Assembly (NCBI RefSeq): GCF_014200495.1
Contig: NZ_JACHBY010000001.1
Span: 1,302,001 to 1,366,000 of the forward strand
Reading direction: 5' to 3'
Length of the DNA stretch: 64,000 bases
Source of the DNA: Mucilaginibacter geliditolerans
GTDB lineage: Bacteria > Bacteroidota > Bacteroidia > Sphingobacteriales > Sphingobacteriaceae
Shown here: positions 52,241 to 61,623 of the stretch, one piece after another
How the letters are laid out: every line of letters begins with the position of its first letter
How positions within the stretch are numbered: the stretch's first letter is position 1
Position numbers and translations under genes: made by a program
Notes under the pieces: generated by a model
The model's input: the letters and a program-made list of their open reading frames with translations, nothing else
What the model was told of the DNA's origin: nothing
Database searches by the model: none

Positions 52241-52888
52241 TCAGGTTGTTTTTCTCTTGAACAGGTTCACTTTGGATTCGGTGCCTTTCAGCAAACGCTC
52301 TATGTTTTTTTGGTGGGTGACTAATATCAGCAGGCACATGCACATGCCGTATATAATCACCGATCGTATATACATCGGGAAAACAAACGTTACGCATATG
52401 GGGTAAGTAAAACCTGCTATAATAGAACCCAGGGATACATAGCGGGTAATTAAAAGCACTGTAATAAATACGCCTACACACACTAAAGCGGCAGGTAAAT
52501 TAATAGCCAGTATCATCCCAAACAAAGTTGCTATACCCTTACCACCTCTGAAACCTGCAAAAATTGGGAACAAGTGGCCCATTACCGCGGCAATACCTAA
52601 GGCAAGCGCGTAATTAATATAAGCTGCCGAATTATAGGCACCGGTAGTTGATACCCCTATAAAATAGGCAAGATTAGTAGCCGTCCACCCCTTTAAAATG
52701 TCGATAAGCATTACCGGGATACCGGCTTTTTTGCCGAGTACCCTGAAAGTGTTCGTCGCTCCGGCGTTGCCGCTGCCATATTCGCGTACATCCACATCAA
52801 AAAATGCCTGCCCAATCCATACCGCAGTAGGGATCGATCCACACAGATAGGCCAGTATGAGCGCTGAAATCGGATAGATTGATATCAT
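52241..52888 (-). CDS. plsY: acyl-phosphate:glycerol-3-phosphate acyltransferase PlsY
   Basis: A 215-residue membrane enzyme making lysophosphatidic acid from acyl-phosphate. Motifs: AYLCGSIPTAVWIGQ, VREYGSGNAGATNTFRVLGKKAG (motif 1), GHLFPIFAGFRGGKGIAT (motif 2) and THQKNIERLLKGTE (motif 3, Asn/Glu). About six membrane helices, normal length. Probable operon with the DUF2071 gene. Confidence 0.96.
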   Translation of the reverse strand: MISIYPISALILAYLCGSIPTAVWIGQAFFDVDVREYGSGNAGATNTFRVLGKKAGIPVMLIDILKGWTATNLAYFIGVSTTGAYNSAAYINYALALGIAAVMGHLFPIFAGFRGGKGIATLFGMILAINLPAALVCVGVFITVLLITRYVSLGSIIAGFTYPICVTFVFPMYIRSVIIYGMCMCLLILVTHQKNIERLLKGTESKVNLFKRKTT

Positions 52889-52956
52889 CTCACCACAATA
52901 TTACTAAATTGAAATCATACTAAAATGATAAACTTAAATTAAAGGTAACAATTCCT

Positions 52957-53035
52957 GAACAGAGATTAGTGATCAGAGGTTGGTGATTAGTTTAGTAATA
53001 GTAAAACTCCAAGTATTAATCACTAATCTCTGTTC
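52957..53035. repeat. iterated-word inverted repeat between plsY and nadC
   Basis: GAACAGAGATTAGTGAT and ATCACTAATCTCTGTTC, 17 perfect bp, with further GATTAG / CTAATC-like words inside. Closely related wording recurs at 61039-61138 and 43898-43973. Confidence 0.8.
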
Positions 53036-53043
53036 ACCGAAAA

Positions 53044-53892
53044 CTACGCTTTCACAGCTTTTAAACTCAGGTCGAGGCTTTTTACGGAATGGGTTAACGC
53101 ACCAACGGAAATATAATCAACCCCGCAATCGGCATACCGGCGTATATTATCAACGGTAATACCGCCTGATGCTTCCGTAATATACCGTCCTTCAATCATA
53201 TTTACGGCTGTACACAGATCGTCGAAATTAAAATTATCTATTAATATACGGTCTATACCACCGGTTTGCAGTACTTGTTCTACCTCTTCAATATTACGTA
53301 CTTCTATTTCTATAGCTAACTTTTTATCCAGGCCGGCCACATAATTGCGCGCGCTTTCGATGGCTTCCCTTATACCCCCTGCATAATCAACGTGATTATC
53401 CTTTATCAGTATCATATCATACAAACCAAAACGATGGTTTACACCTCCACCTATGCGTACTGCCCATTTTTCAAGATAGCGCATTCCGGGTGTGGTTTTC
53501 CGGGTATCTAAAACCTTGGTGTTCGTGCCTTTTAACAGATCAACAATTTCGCGGGTTTTGGTGGCAATACCGCTCATACGCTGCATGCAGTTCAATACCA
53601 AACGCTCGGCAGTTAAAATATTCCGCACATTGCCTTCAACCTCAAAAGCCACATCTTTTGGCTTAACAACAGCGCCGTCATTTAAAAAGATATTTATTTT
53701 AAACCGGTTGTCAATCACATGAAATATCTCTGCAGCTAGTTCAACACCGGCCAATATGCCATAATCTTTTACTAAAAGTTTTGCTTTGCCAACAGCGTCG
53801 GCAGGTATGGTTGCCAGTGAGGTGTGGTCGCCATCGCCCACATCTTCTTTTAATGAACTAATTATAAACTGGTCTATAAGTTCTTTGTCCAA
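53044..53892 (-). CDS. nadC: nicotinate-nucleotide pyrophosphorylase (carboxylating)
   Basis: Quinolinate phosphoribosyltransferase of de novo NAD synthesis. Motifs: SLKEDVGDGDHTS, AERLVLNCMQRMSGIAT, VLDTRKTTPGMRYLEKWAVRIGGG (Arg/Lys quinolinate site), LIKDNHVDYAGG and IEASGGI-like (TEASGGITVDN) near the end. A TTG at 53892 (MDKELIDQF, 283 residues) is chosen: homology starts there and a -7 box lies 24 nt upstream, whereas the longer frame would run through that box. The DUF4783 gene lies upstream. Confidence 0.92.
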   Translation of the reverse strand: MDKELIDQFIISSLKEDVGDGDHTSLATIPADAVGKAKLLVKDYGILAGVELAAEIFHVIDNRFKINIFLNDGAVVKPKDVAFEVEGNVRNILTAERLVLNCMQRMSGIATKTREIVDLLKGTNTKVLDTRKTTPGMRYLEKWAVRIGGGVNHRFGLYDMILIKDNHVDYAGGIREAIESARNYVAGLDKKLAIEIEVRNIEEVEQVLQTGGIDRILIDNFNFDDLCTAVNMIEGRYITEASGGITVDNIRRYADCGVDYISVGALTHSVKSLDLSLKAVKA

Positions 53893-53916
53893 ATCCTTGT
53901 CTTTTTTTTGAAAGCT

Positions 53917-53924
53917 CAAAAGTA
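53917..53924 (-). promoter_or_regulatory. nadC -7 box TACTTTTG
   Basis: Minus-strand TACTTTTG between the DUF4783 stop codon and the nadC start, so nadC can be transcribed on its own. Confidence 0.5.
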
Positions 53925-53939
53925 AAAACAATTAGAATA

Positions 53940-54335
53940 TTATTTAGCTTTTTCAGCTTCAATACGCAATTCAATAATTTTCATGGCGCCTTCCGTTTCA
54001 TTAAGGGTATAGGCAATGCGGTAAGTGCCGCCTGTGCTTTTGAGTATTACCACCCCAAAAAGGAATTTTTGGTTTGAATTTACCTTATGTAACAATTGTA
54101 TGTGCTGGGGTTTGTTCTTGCTGAAAAAACTATTTAAAGCTTCCTCAACCTGTCGTTTTGAGTAGGTATCCTCCTGCCCCATTACGGTCATCTCAACTGT
54201 TGATGCGCAAAGCTTTACAATTTCGGGCGTATTACCCTGCTTTATAAAGCCGGCTATATTATCAATTTTATCCGACTGGAAAGCAGTAGTAAAAATGAAT
54301 AAGATAACAACCGATGACAGGTAAATAAGCCTCAT
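53940..54335 (-). CDS. DUF4783 exported protein
   Basis: A 131-residue protein with a signal peptide (MRLIYLSSVVILFIFTTAFQ) and an NTF2-like pattern: IAGFIKQGNTPEIVKLCASTVEMT, SKRQVEEALNSFFSKNKP and FGVVILKSTGGTYRIAYTL. DUF4783 proteins are Bacteroidota-specific and commonly next to nadC, as here (gap of 47 bp to the chosen nadC start). Function unknown. Confidence 0.85.
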   Translation of the reverse strand: MRLIYLSSVVILFIFTTAFQSDKIDNIAGFIKQGNTPEIVKLCASTVEMTVMGQEDTYSKRQVEEALNSFFSKNKPQHIQLLHKVNSNQKFLFGVVILKSTGGTYRIAYTLNETEGAMKIIELRIEAEKAK

Positions 54336-54423
54336 AATAATATATACGTAATATATGTAAAATCTGCTTCAAAGAAAAATTGAACAGAGATAAATATTAT
54401 TCCGTAATGTACAACGTGGCCTT

Positions 54424-54431
54424 TATATTTG
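54424..54431 (+). promoter_or_regulatory. gpmI -7 box TATATTTG
   Basis: TATATTTG ends 4 nt before the GTG start at 54436; predicts a leaderless mRNA with a GTG start. Confidence 0.6.
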
Positions 54432-54435
54432 CATT

Positions 54436-55959
54436 GTGGAAAAACAGAAAAAAGTTGCATTAATTATATTAGACGGCTGGGGTTACGGCCGTAATGATGA
54501 GTCGAACGCTATACTAGCCGCTGATACTCCTTTTGTTGATTCTTTATTGGCGAACTACCCGCACTCAAAGCTGGAAGCATCAGGTATGGCAGTAGGTTTG
54601 CCCGAAGGGCAGATGGGAAACTCCGAAGTTGGGCACATGAATTTAGGTGCAGGCCGCGTAGTTTACCAGGAGCTTGGCCGCATACACAAAGCAGTTTTAG
54701 ATAATGAATTGCCTACCAACCCTGTGTTAAAGAATGCTTTTGAATACGCGAAGGCAAATAACAAGGATGTTCACTTCATAGGCTTAGTATCTGATGGTGG
54801 TGTACACTCGCACATTAAGCATTTAAAAGGCCTGGTTGATGCTGCCGGTGTTTACGATCTTAATAAGGTTTACATTCATGCTTTTTTAGATGGCCGCGAT
54901 ACCGACCCGAAATCAGGCTTAAATTTCATAACCGATCTTGAACAATATATTGAACCAACCCCGGTAAAAATAGCCTCGGTTATTGGCCGTTATTACGCTA
55001 TGGACCGCGATAACCGCTGGGAACGCGTAAAACTGGCTTACGACCTAATGGTACACGCCGATGGTGAAGCTACTCAGAATGTACTGACATCGATAAAAAA
55101 ATCATATGCTGATGGCGTTACTGATGAGTTTATCAAACCGATAGTAAATGTTGATGCTGATGGCAAGCCTCTGGCTGTTATAAAAGATGGCGATGTGGTG
55201 ATCTGCTTTAATTTCAGGACCGACCGTGGCCGCGAGATCACTATCGCGCTTACACAAAAATCTTTCCCTGAATATAACCTGCACCCGCTTAACCTGCATT
55301 ATATTACCATGACCACCTATGATGAGACATTTAAAAATGTACAGGTGGTATTTACCAAAGAAGATCTGACCAAAACTTTAGGCGAAATATTAGAGGAAGC
55401 CGGCAAAAACCAGATCCGCATAGCTGAAACAGAAAAATATCCACATGTAACCTTCTTCTTTTCGGGTGGCCGGGAACGGGAATTTGCCAACGAAAAACGT
55501 TTACTTGTACCATCGCCAAAAGTAGCAACTTATGATCTGCAGCCAGAAATGAGCGCCGAAGGCATACGTGATGCCATTATCCCTGAACTGATAAGCGGAT
55601 GGCCTGATTTTGTGGTATTAAACTTTGCCAATACTGATATGGTTGGCCATACCGGTGTGTTTGAAGCAGTTGTTAAAGCCGCTGAAACTGCTGACAGGTG
55701 TACACAAGCTGTTGTTGAAACAGGATTAGCCCATGGTTACTCATTCATTATCCTGGCTGACCACGGCAATGCTGATTACATGGTTAATGATGACGGATCG
55801 CCGAATACTGCACATACTACCAACCTGGTACCGTGCATTATAATTGATGAGGATGTAAAATCAGTAAAAGATGGCAAACTTGGCGATGTTGCACCTACTG
55901 TATTAAAACTTTTAGGTGTTGCCATACCTGCAGAAATGACCGGGAATGTATTGGTATAA
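54436..55959 (+). CDS. gpmI: 2,3-bisphosphoglycerate-independent phosphoglycerate mutase
   Basis: A 507-residue di-manganese glycolytic enzyme. ALIILDGWGYGR carries the first metal Asp, GNSEVGHMNLGAGR the phospho-Ser63, then FLDGRDTDPKSG, GRYYAMDRDNRWER (substrate Arg), NFANTDMVGHTG and ADHGNADYM (metal ligands). The GTG at 54436 (VEKQKKVALI) is the only start ahead of the motif. The next gene begins 14 bp before the gpmI stop, so translation is probably coupled. Confidence 0.96.
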   Translation: MEKQKKVALIILDGWGYGRNDESNAILAADTPFVDSLLANYPHSKLEASGMAVGLPEGQMGNSEVGHMNLGAGRVVYQELGRIHKAVLDNELPTNPVLKNAFEYAKANNKDVHFIGLVSDGGVHSHIKHLKGLVDAAGVYDLNKVYIHAFLDGRDTDPKSGLNFITDLEQYIEPTPVKIASVIGRYYAMDRDNRWERVKLAYDLMVHADGEATQNVLTSIKKSYADGVTDEFIKPIVNVDADGKPLAVIKDGDVVICFNFRTDRGREITIALTQKSFPEYNLHPLNLHYITMTTYDETFKNVQVVFTKEDLTKTLGEILEEAGKNQIRIAETEKYPHVTFFFSGGREREFANEKRLLVPSPKVATYDLQPEMSAEGIRDAIIPELISGWPDFVVLNFANTDMVGHTGVFEAVVKAAETADRCTQAVVETGLAHGYSFIILADHGNADYMVNDDGSPNTAHTTNLVPCIIIDEDVKSVKDGKLGDVAPTVLKLLGVAIPAEMTGNVLV

Positions 55960-56497
55960 ATCAAAAACAAGGTTTGCAGTCGCTCTGGCAGCAGCTATAT
56001 GCTGTTTAAGCGCCTGCAAACCTGCTATAAAGGAAACCGGAGCTCAATTAAAATATTTTGATATAAAAGGATATTTTGAAAAGGATTCGGCGCGCCTTAG
56101 CAAATTAAATCCGCTGGTTTTTAAAACGGTGGTGCATAACGGCGTTAGCGAAAGTAAAAAGGTACATATAGCAAACTGGGGCGCCGAGCTGAACTTCTTT
56201 AAATCATCAGATATCAACAGGCCTGCCTGGCGGGATAGCTATACTATTGAGGGTGATAGCAATACTTTAATATATAGGGCAAAGGACCATGACCTTAAAA
56301 CACGTGAGATAGTCATAAAACTAGATAAGGGCAAAGTTAAATGGATAATGATAGGCAATTACACAAAAAACCTGCTGTATATGACCCGCGAAAAATTAAG
56401 CTATTTTCCTGATTCGCTTTATATGGTTGAAAAAATGCAGGCCGTAAGAGTGATAGGAATTAACCGCTATAAGATAACCTGTGCTTTTACTCAATGA
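55946..56497 (+). CDS. predicted lipoprotein of unknown function
   Basis: An unrecognised 183-residue protein with a lipoprotein signal: VALAAAICCLSAC with a Leu-Ser-Ala-Cys lipobox (Cys ~24). The mature part (KYFDIKGYFEKDSARLSKL...FKTVVHNGVSESKKVHIANWGAEL...) looks like an all-beta single domain. The start overlaps the gpmI end by 14 bp, so it is expressed with gpmI; why a glycolytic gene is coupled to a lipoprotein is unclear. It overlaps the convergent TPR gene by 7 bp. Confidence 0.75.
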   Translation: MYWYKSKTRFAVALAAAICCLSACKPAIKETGAQLKYFDIKGYFEKDSARLSKLNPLVFKTVVHNGVSESKKVHIANWGAELNFFKSSDINRPAWRDSYTIEGDSNTLIYRAKDHDLKTREIVIKLDKGKVKWIMIGNYTKNLLYMTREKLSYFPDSLYMVEKMQAVRVIGINRYKITCAFTQ

Positions 56498-57120
56498 TGA
56501 GCAACAACATCTGCCAGTTTTGCTTTTGAAAGCTCCATTAAGGATGAGATATCAGTTCTTGTAGGGTCGCTGCTCAACACCTTTTCAAAATCAGTAATTG
56601 AGGCTTTTAATGCGCTTACAGCCCTGTTTTTATCATAAAAGTGCAGGGTTGGCTGTAGTTTAAATACAGCATAATCACGGTACGCTATGCCCCTGTTCTG
56701 ATAAAATTTAATATCTGACGGATCGGTGTTGATTTCTATGGCTTTGGTAAAGTCATATATCGAGCCTAGCATATATTTTTCCTTATCGGCAGGTGAAAGC
56801 TGTGGATCCTTAGCCATATAGCATTTTGCCCTTGCCCTGTAGTAGTAAGCAGATGCATCAGCAGGTTTAATAGAAATAACTTTGGTATATGCCGCTATGG
56901 ATTTTTTGTAATTGTCGCTATGGTAATAGGAATAACCAAGCATCCAAAGCGCGTTAACATCGGTTGAGTCGGCAATACAGCCACGCTCAAGCTGCTGAAT
57001 GGCGGCTTTAAAATCCCCATCCATAAAAGCCTGTTGTCCTAATTTAACATAAGCGTTCTGGGCAAATGTGCTTTCAATCGTAGAGAAAATCAACAAAGAT
57101 ACTATGACCGATAACTTCAT
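56491..57120 (-). CDS. exported tetratricopeptide repeat protein
   Basis: A 209-residue protein with a signal peptide (MKLSVIVSLLIFSTIESTFAQ) and at least three TPR-like units: YVKLGQQAFMDGDFKAAIQQLERG, ALWMLGYSYYHSDNYKKSIAAYTKVISIKP and ASAYYYRARAKCYMA...YDFTKAIEIN, then a fourth near the end. It is presumably a periplasmic scaffold, partner unknown. The ATG at 57120 is used; the in-frame TTG seven codons upstream gives no proper signal peptide. Confidence 0.88.
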   Translation of the reverse strand: MKLSVIVSLLIFSTIESTFAQNAYVKLGQQAFMDGDFKAAIQQLERGCIADSTDVNALWMLGYSYYHSDNYKKSIAAYTKVISIKPADASAYYYRARAKCYMAKDPQLSPADKEKYMLGSIYDFTKAIEINTDPSDIKFYQNRGIAYRDYAVFKLQPTLHFYDKNRAVSALKASITDFEKVLSSDPTRTDISSLMELSKAKLADVVAHH

Positions 57121-57352
57121 CCGGGGACTATTGTCAAACAAATTTAATACAACATTAACTAAAATTGCAAGTAAATATTATATAAGGTGTGTATTTGTTT
57201 ACAAATATTTATTAACAATCAGCGTTTTCTATAATTATAGCATGACTTTTTTTCATCTTTAATTACAATTCCTGTTTATTTAGAAAAGCCGGAAATGGAT
57301 TTACAATAAACACATAATCAATTTGTTATGTCATTATAATAAATATTATAGC

Positions 57353-57367
57353 AAGATACCGTATCTT
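57353..57367. promoter_or_regulatory. 15-bp perfect palindrome upstream of lon
   Basis: AAGATAC-C-GTATCTT, 115 bp before the lon start, directly followed by TTGGCATAAGTGTTGGC. It may be an operator; no known site is matched. The rest of 57121-57482 is AT-rich (contains CATAATCAATTTGTTATG at 57312) and shows no gene and no TAnnTTTG box. Confidence 0.35.
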
Positions 57368-57482
57368 GGCATAAGTGTTGGCATATAGTAGTTAATAGTC
57401 AAAAAATGCTATTCTAAATTGTACCTGTAATATACAGGGTGACAACATGGCGTTTTTTTTATCATATAAAAAGAGGTTTTTG

Positions 57483-59957
57483 ATGAGTTTTGATCCGTAC
57501 GATTTTAAGAGTGCTATGCCGATGTTGAACGATGATGCTGAATTTTTTCCGCTAATGTCTTCAGAGGATGAAGCTGAAATGAATAATGAGCTGGTTCCGG
57601 ACATTTTGCCCATACTGCCTTTACGTAATACTGTGTTATTTCCCGGCGTAGTGATCCCGATCACTGTTGGCAGGGATAAATCTATAAAACTGATCCGCGA
57701 TGCCAATAAAGGCGACCGGATGATAGGTGTAGTTTCGCAACAGGATGTAGGTATTGAAGACCCTACCTTTACCCAGCTTAATAAAGTAGGTACTGTTGCC
57801 CTGATTATAAAAGTACTGCAAATGCCCGATGGTAACACAACTGTTATCCTGCAAGGCAAAAAACGCTTTATTTTAAGGGAAGAAATACAAAGCGAGCCTT
57901 ATATTAAGGCCGCCATTGATTCATTTAAAGAAGTAAAGCCAAAAGAGGATAAAGAATTTAAAGCCATGATCTCGTCTATAAAAGACATGGCCATGAATAT
58001 TATCCAGCTTTCGCCAAACATACCTAGTGAGGCAGGCATCGCTATCAGGAATATTGAAAGCAGTTCATTTTTGATAAATTTTATATCATCAAACATGAAC
58101 GCTGATATGACCGCCAAGCAAAATTTGCTGGAGATAGCCAATCTGCGTGAGCGTACCAACCTGGTGCTGGAACATTTAACGCTGGACCTGCAAATGCTGG
58201 AACTAAAGAACCAGATACAAACCAAGGTACGTGTAGACCTGGATAAACAACAGCGCGATTATTTCCTGAACCAGCAGCTAAAAACTATACAGGAAGAACT
58301 GGGCGGTAATTCGCCCGATCTGGAGATTGATAGTTTACGCGAGCGTGGTACCAAAAAGAAATGGGCCAAGGATGTTAATGACCATTTTAATAAAGAGCTT
58401 GACAAATTAGCCCGCATAAACCCTGCCGCGGCAGATTATTCGGTACAGATAAATTACCTGGAATTGTTACTCGACTTGCCATGGAACGAGTTCACCAAAG
58501 ATAACTTCGACCTTAAACGTGCCCAAAAGGTATTGGATAAGGACCACTTTGGTTTAGATAAAGTAAAACAGCGCATAATAGAATACCTGGCCGTGCTTAA
58601 ATTAAAGCACAATATGAAAGCCCCTATCCTTTGTTTGGTTGGCCCTCCGGGAGTTGGTAAAACTTCGTTAGGTAAATCAATTGCAAAAGCATTGGGCCGC
58701 AAATATGTGCGTATGGCTTTAGGCGGCATCCGCGATGAAGCGGAGATACGCGGTCACCGTAAAACATATATTGGTGCTATGCCGGGCCGTATCATCACCT
58801 CAATTAAAAAGGCCGGAGCTGCAAACCCTGTGTTTATATTGGATGAGATTGATAAAGTAGGTAATGATTTTAGGGGCGACCCGTCTTCTGCCCTGCTTGA
58901 AGTGCTCGACCCTGAGCAGAACAGCACCTTTTATGATCATTATGTAGAGATGGATTTCGACCTGTCGAACGTGATGTTCATCGCGACAGCAAACTCACTG
59001 AGCAGCATACAACCGGCATTGCTGGATCGTATGGAGATCATTGAAGTGAATGGCTATACCATAGAGGAAAAAATAGAGATCGCTAAACAACACCTGTTGC
59101 CTAAACAACGTGAGGCACATGGTTTAAAAACCAAGGATGTAGTTATTAAAGGCGATGTACTTGAAAAAATAGTGGAGGATTACACCCGTGAGTCGGGCGT
59201 ACGTGCGTTGGAGAAAAAAATTGGCTCGGTAGTACGCGGCGTGGCAAAAAGCATTGCCCTTGAAGAGCCTTATAACAATACCGTAAGCAAGCCCGATGTT
59301 GAGCGGATATTAGGTGCACCCATATATGATAAGGACCTGTACGAAGGCAATAACGTAGCGGGTGTGGTAACAGGTCTGGCCTGGACATCGGTTGGCGGCG
59401 ATATATTGTTTATTGAGGCCAGTTTAAGCCCCGGTAAAGGCCGTTTAACCTTAACAGGTAGTTTGGGTGATGTGATGAAAGAATCGGCTACTATAGCCAT
59501 GGCTTACCTGCGTGCGCATTCCTCTTATTTTGATATCAACCCTAAATTGTTTGATCTGTGGGATGTACATATACACGTACCTGCGGGCGCTACACCAAAG
59601 GATGGGCCATCGGCTGGAGTAACTATGTTAACTGCGCTTACATCGGCCTTTACACAGCGTAAAATAAAGCCTCACCTGGCCATGACCGGCGAGATAACCC
59701 TGCGCGGCCGTGTTTTACCGGTTGGTGGTATCAAAGAAAAAATACTGGCCGCAAAACGTGCCAATATTAAAGAGATAATACTTTGCAAGTCGAACCAAAA
59801 GGATATACTGGAAATTAAGGAATCTTATATTAAAGATCTTCAGTTCCATTATGTGACTGATATGCGCGAGGTAATTAACCTTGCCCTTTTAAATCAGCAG
59901 GTTGATGACGCGCTTGATCTTACAGTAAAGGAAGAAGCTAAACCCGTTTTAAATTAA
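57483..59957 (+). CDS. lon: ATP-dependent endopeptidase Lon
   Basis: An 824-residue cytosolic AAA+ protease degrading damaged and regulatory proteins. Order: N-terminal LON domain (~30-240, [21 protein letters not shown]), coiled coil, AAA+ module with Walker [12 protein letters not shown] (~387), Walker [11 protein letters not shown], and the protease domain with catalytic Ser710 (KDGPSAGVT) and Lys751 ([12 protein letters not shown]). The ATG at 57483 is preferred because AAAAGAGG precedes it and family similarity starts near MSFDPYDF; an ATG 12 codons upstream is possible. Confidence 0.96.
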   Translation: MSFDPYDFKSAMPMLNDDAEFFPLMSSEDEAEMNNELVPDILPILPLRNTVLFPGVVIPITVGRDKSIKLIRDANKGDRMIGVVSQQDVGIEDPTFTQLNKVGTVALIIKVLQMPDGNTTVILQGKKRFILREEIQSEPYIKAAIDSFKEVKPKEDKEFKAMISSIKDMAMNIIQLSPNIPSEAGIAIRNIESSSFLINFISSNMNADMTAKQNLLEIANLRERTNLVLEHLTLDLQMLELKNQIQTKVRVDLDKQQRDYFLNQQLKTIQEELGGNSPDLEIDSLRERGTKKKWAKDVNDHFNKELDKLARINPAAADYSVQINYLELLLDLPWNEFTKDNFDLKRAQKVLDKDHFGLDKVKQRIIEYLAVLKLKHNMKAPILCLVGPPGVGKTSLGKSIAKALGRKYVRMALGGIRDEAEIRGHRKTYIGAMPGRIITSIKKAGAANPVFILDEIDKVGNDFRGDPSSALLEVLDPEQNSTFYDHYVEMDFDLSNVMFIATANSLSSIQPALLDRMEIIEVNGYTIEEKIEIAKQHLLPKQREAHGLKTKDVVIKGDVLEKIVEDYTRESGVRALEKKIGSVVRGVAKSIALEEPYNNTVSKPDVERILGAPIYDKDLYEGNNVAGVVTGLAWTSVGGDILFIEASLSPGKGRLTLTGSLGDVMKESATIAMAYLRAHSSYFDINPKLFDLWDVHIHVPAGATPKDGPSAGVTMLTALTSAFTQRKIKPHLAMTGEITLRGRVLPVGGIKEKILAAKRANIKEIILCKSNQKDILEIKESYIKDLQFHYVTDMREVINLALLNQQVDDALDLTVKEEAKPVLN

Positions 59958-60001
59958 GCAGTATTCCTATTTAGTTTAATAATTGTAATCACATATTTTT
60001 T

Positions 60002-60030
60002 AAAAGCCTCTTGTATAAGGAGGCTTTTTA
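60002..60030 (+). terminator. rho-independent terminator of lon
   Basis: AAAAGCCTC / GAGGCTTTT stem, 9-nt loop, then a T-rich run. Confidence 0.85.
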
Positions 60031-60038
60031 TATTTTTG
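60031..60038 (+). promoter_or_regulatory. -7 box TATTTTTG of the LpxR-like gene
   Basis: TATTTTTG directly behind the lon terminator, 22 nt before the ATG at 60061. Confidence 0.45.
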
Positions 60039-60060
60039 AGCATTAGTTGATCTCCCATTA

Positions 60061-61038
60061 ATGAAAATAAAATTACTTTTCACGCTCGCATGTATCTGCG
60101 CAGCTTCAAACTTATTTGCGCAGGCGCAGCATAGCACTGAAATTGGCGTACAAACCGATAATGATTCTTATTTATTACAAGGATCGGACAGATATTATAC
60201 GGATGGTATTTATTTCTATTACAGGCATGCATTATCAACCGATGGGAATGATAATCTGAAGAATAAAATATTAGGATTTGAATTCGGCCAGAAGATATTT
60301 AATCCGCAGGCAGGCAGTGTAAATATAGATGGGAGAGATCTGTCCTATTTAGTCGACCGCCCTTTTGCGGCCTATTTATATGTTGGATCGACCCTGAACT
60401 TTCTGTATAGCAATGAAAGCAACCTGAAACTGGGCGCGCAATTAGGTATAGTTGGCCCGGATGCATTTGGTAAACAGGTACAGGATTGGGTGCACAGTAC
60501 TTTTGGCTTTTACCACCCAAGCGGCTGGGAATACCAGATAAAGAATGACCCGGAGATAAACCTTTCTGCTGAATATAACAGGCTGCTTGCACGCACTACG
60601 GGAGTGGACATTTCATTCAGCTCATATGGTAACCTGGGTAATGGTTTTACCGGGGCGGGATTAGGTTTCCTGCTTCGTTTGGGTAATTTTAACCAGCTGT
60701 TTAATTCGGTAAGTACACAAAGTACCGCTTCACAAGGCGACAAAATAACACCGCTGCACAAGCATGAATTATTCTTCTACTATAAACCGCTCATTAATTA
60801 TGTAGCCTATGATGCTACCATACAAGGTGGTTTACTGGAAACACATCACGAGGCCGGCAGCCAGGAAATTACTTTAGATAAAGAGCCTTTTATTTTCAGC
60901 AACCAATTAGGCGTTGACTTTACCACCAACCGCTTTACATTTGATATTGCCGCGATAGTACGTACTCGTGACACAAAAGAAATGATCCGCTCAACCCATC
61001 AATGGGGAACAATTACGGGGATGTACCGCTTTAAATAG
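60061..61038 (+). CDS. lipid A deacylase LpxR family outer-membrane protein
   Basis: A 325-residue exported beta-barrel. The signal peptide ends ASNLFAQAQ. The LpxR family N-terminus is visible, TEIGVQTDNDSYLLQGSDRYYTDGIYFYYRHAL (Asn/Asp of the calcium and active site), and later strands (GWEYQIKNDPEINLSAEYNR, AGLGFLLRLGNFNQLF) alternate as in a barrel ending in a C-terminal aromatic-rich strand (GTITGMYRFK). It may remove 3'-O-acyl chains from lipid A; activity in this phylum is inferred. Single gene. Confidence 0.82.
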   Translation: MKIKLLFTLACICAASNLFAQAQHSTEIGVQTDNDSYLLQGSDRYYTDGIYFYYRHALSTDGNDNLKNKILGFEFGQKIFNPQAGSVNIDGRDLSYLVDRPFAAYLYVGSTLNFLYSNESNLKLGAQLGIVGPDAFGKQVQDWVHSTFGFYHPSGWEYQIKNDPEINLSAEYNRLLARTTGVDISFSSYGNLGNGFTGAGLGFLLRLGNFNQLFNSVSTQSTASQGDKITPLHKHELFFYYKPLINYVAYDATIQGGLLETHHEAGSQEITLDKEPFIFSNQLGVDFTTNRFTFDIAAIVRTRDTKEMIRSTHQWGTITGMYRFK

Positions 61039-61138
61039 AGTGATTGGAGGTTGGAGACTAGTGATTAGGTGGCGAATTGAGAAAAGCGCAAGGTTAGAGT
61101 GCTAAGACTAATCTCTAATCTCCAACCTCTGATCACTA
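61039..61138. repeat. iterated-word inverted repeat between convergent genes
   Basis: AGTGATTGGAGGTTGGAGAC on the left and CTCCAACCTCTGATCACT on the right, with internal GATTAG / CTAATC words. Related to 52957-53035 and 43898-43973. Confidence 0.78.
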
Positions 61139-61142
61139 ACAA

Positions 61143-61553
61143 CTACTCATCAAACTTACCTCTTCTGCCTTCCTTTTTAGCAGCGTTTAGTCGCTTATTT
61201 TCCAAACGCGCCGCTTTGGCTGCTTTGCTTACACGTGTGGATTTGCGGACCTTGGGTTTATGCAGGGCATTTTTGAGCAATATAATTAGTCGCTCAATGG
61301 CTTTTTCCTTGTTGAGGTATTGGCTGCGCTCCTCATCGCATATTACCTGAATATAGCCATCCTTATTAAACCGGGATTGTAGTTTATCTTTTAGTAAAGC
61401 TTTTTCCTCATCAGTAAATAAAATTGAATCATCTATAGAAAACAACAGCTCTACCTTACTTGATACCTTGTTTACATTTTGCCCGCCTTTACCCCCGCTC
61501 CTTGATGTTTTATAGGTAATTGTTTTTTGCAGTGATTCTTTATTGAGGTTCAT
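61143..61553 (-). CDS. arfB: alternative ribosome-rescue factor ArfB (peptidyl-tRNA hydrolase)
   Basis: A 136-residue GGQ protein that frees stalled ribosomes without a stop codon. TSRSGGKGGQNVNKVSSKVEL contains the GGQ (residues 23-25); the C-terminus is the basic tail (KVRKSTRVSKAAKAARLENKR...) that enters the mRNA channel. The ATG at 61553 is used, since the TTG two codons upstream is part of a TACTTTTG box. The start is 3 nt behind this box, so it is itself likely leaderless. Confidence 0.94.
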   Translation of the reverse strand: MNLNKESLQKTITYKTSRSGGKGGQNVNKVSSKVELLFSIDDSILFTDEEKALLKDKLQSRFNKDGYIQVICDEERSQYLNKEKAIERLIILLKNALHKPKVRKSTRVSKAAKAARLENKRLNAAKKEGRRGKFDE

Positions 61554-61556
61554 TAC

Positions 61557-61564
61557 CAAAAGTA
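61557..61564 (-). promoter_or_regulatory. arfB -7 box TACTTTTG
   Basis: Minus-strand TACTTTTG followed by GTA and the ATG (61551-61553), a 3-nt gap. Confidence 0.5.
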
Positions 61565-61569
61565 ATAAA

Positions 61570-61605
61570 GTTTGCAGTATTGCAGTGGGCAGTTTGCTGA
61601 TTTGC
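61570..61605. repeat. iterated CAGT/TTGC word cluster upstream of arfB
   Basis: GTTTGCAGTATTGCAGTGGG then CAGTTTGCTGATTTGC. The inverse of the words found in frame inside mnmD (32454-32487). Confidence 0.6.
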
Positions 61606-61623
61606 TAAGCAAAATCAAAACAA

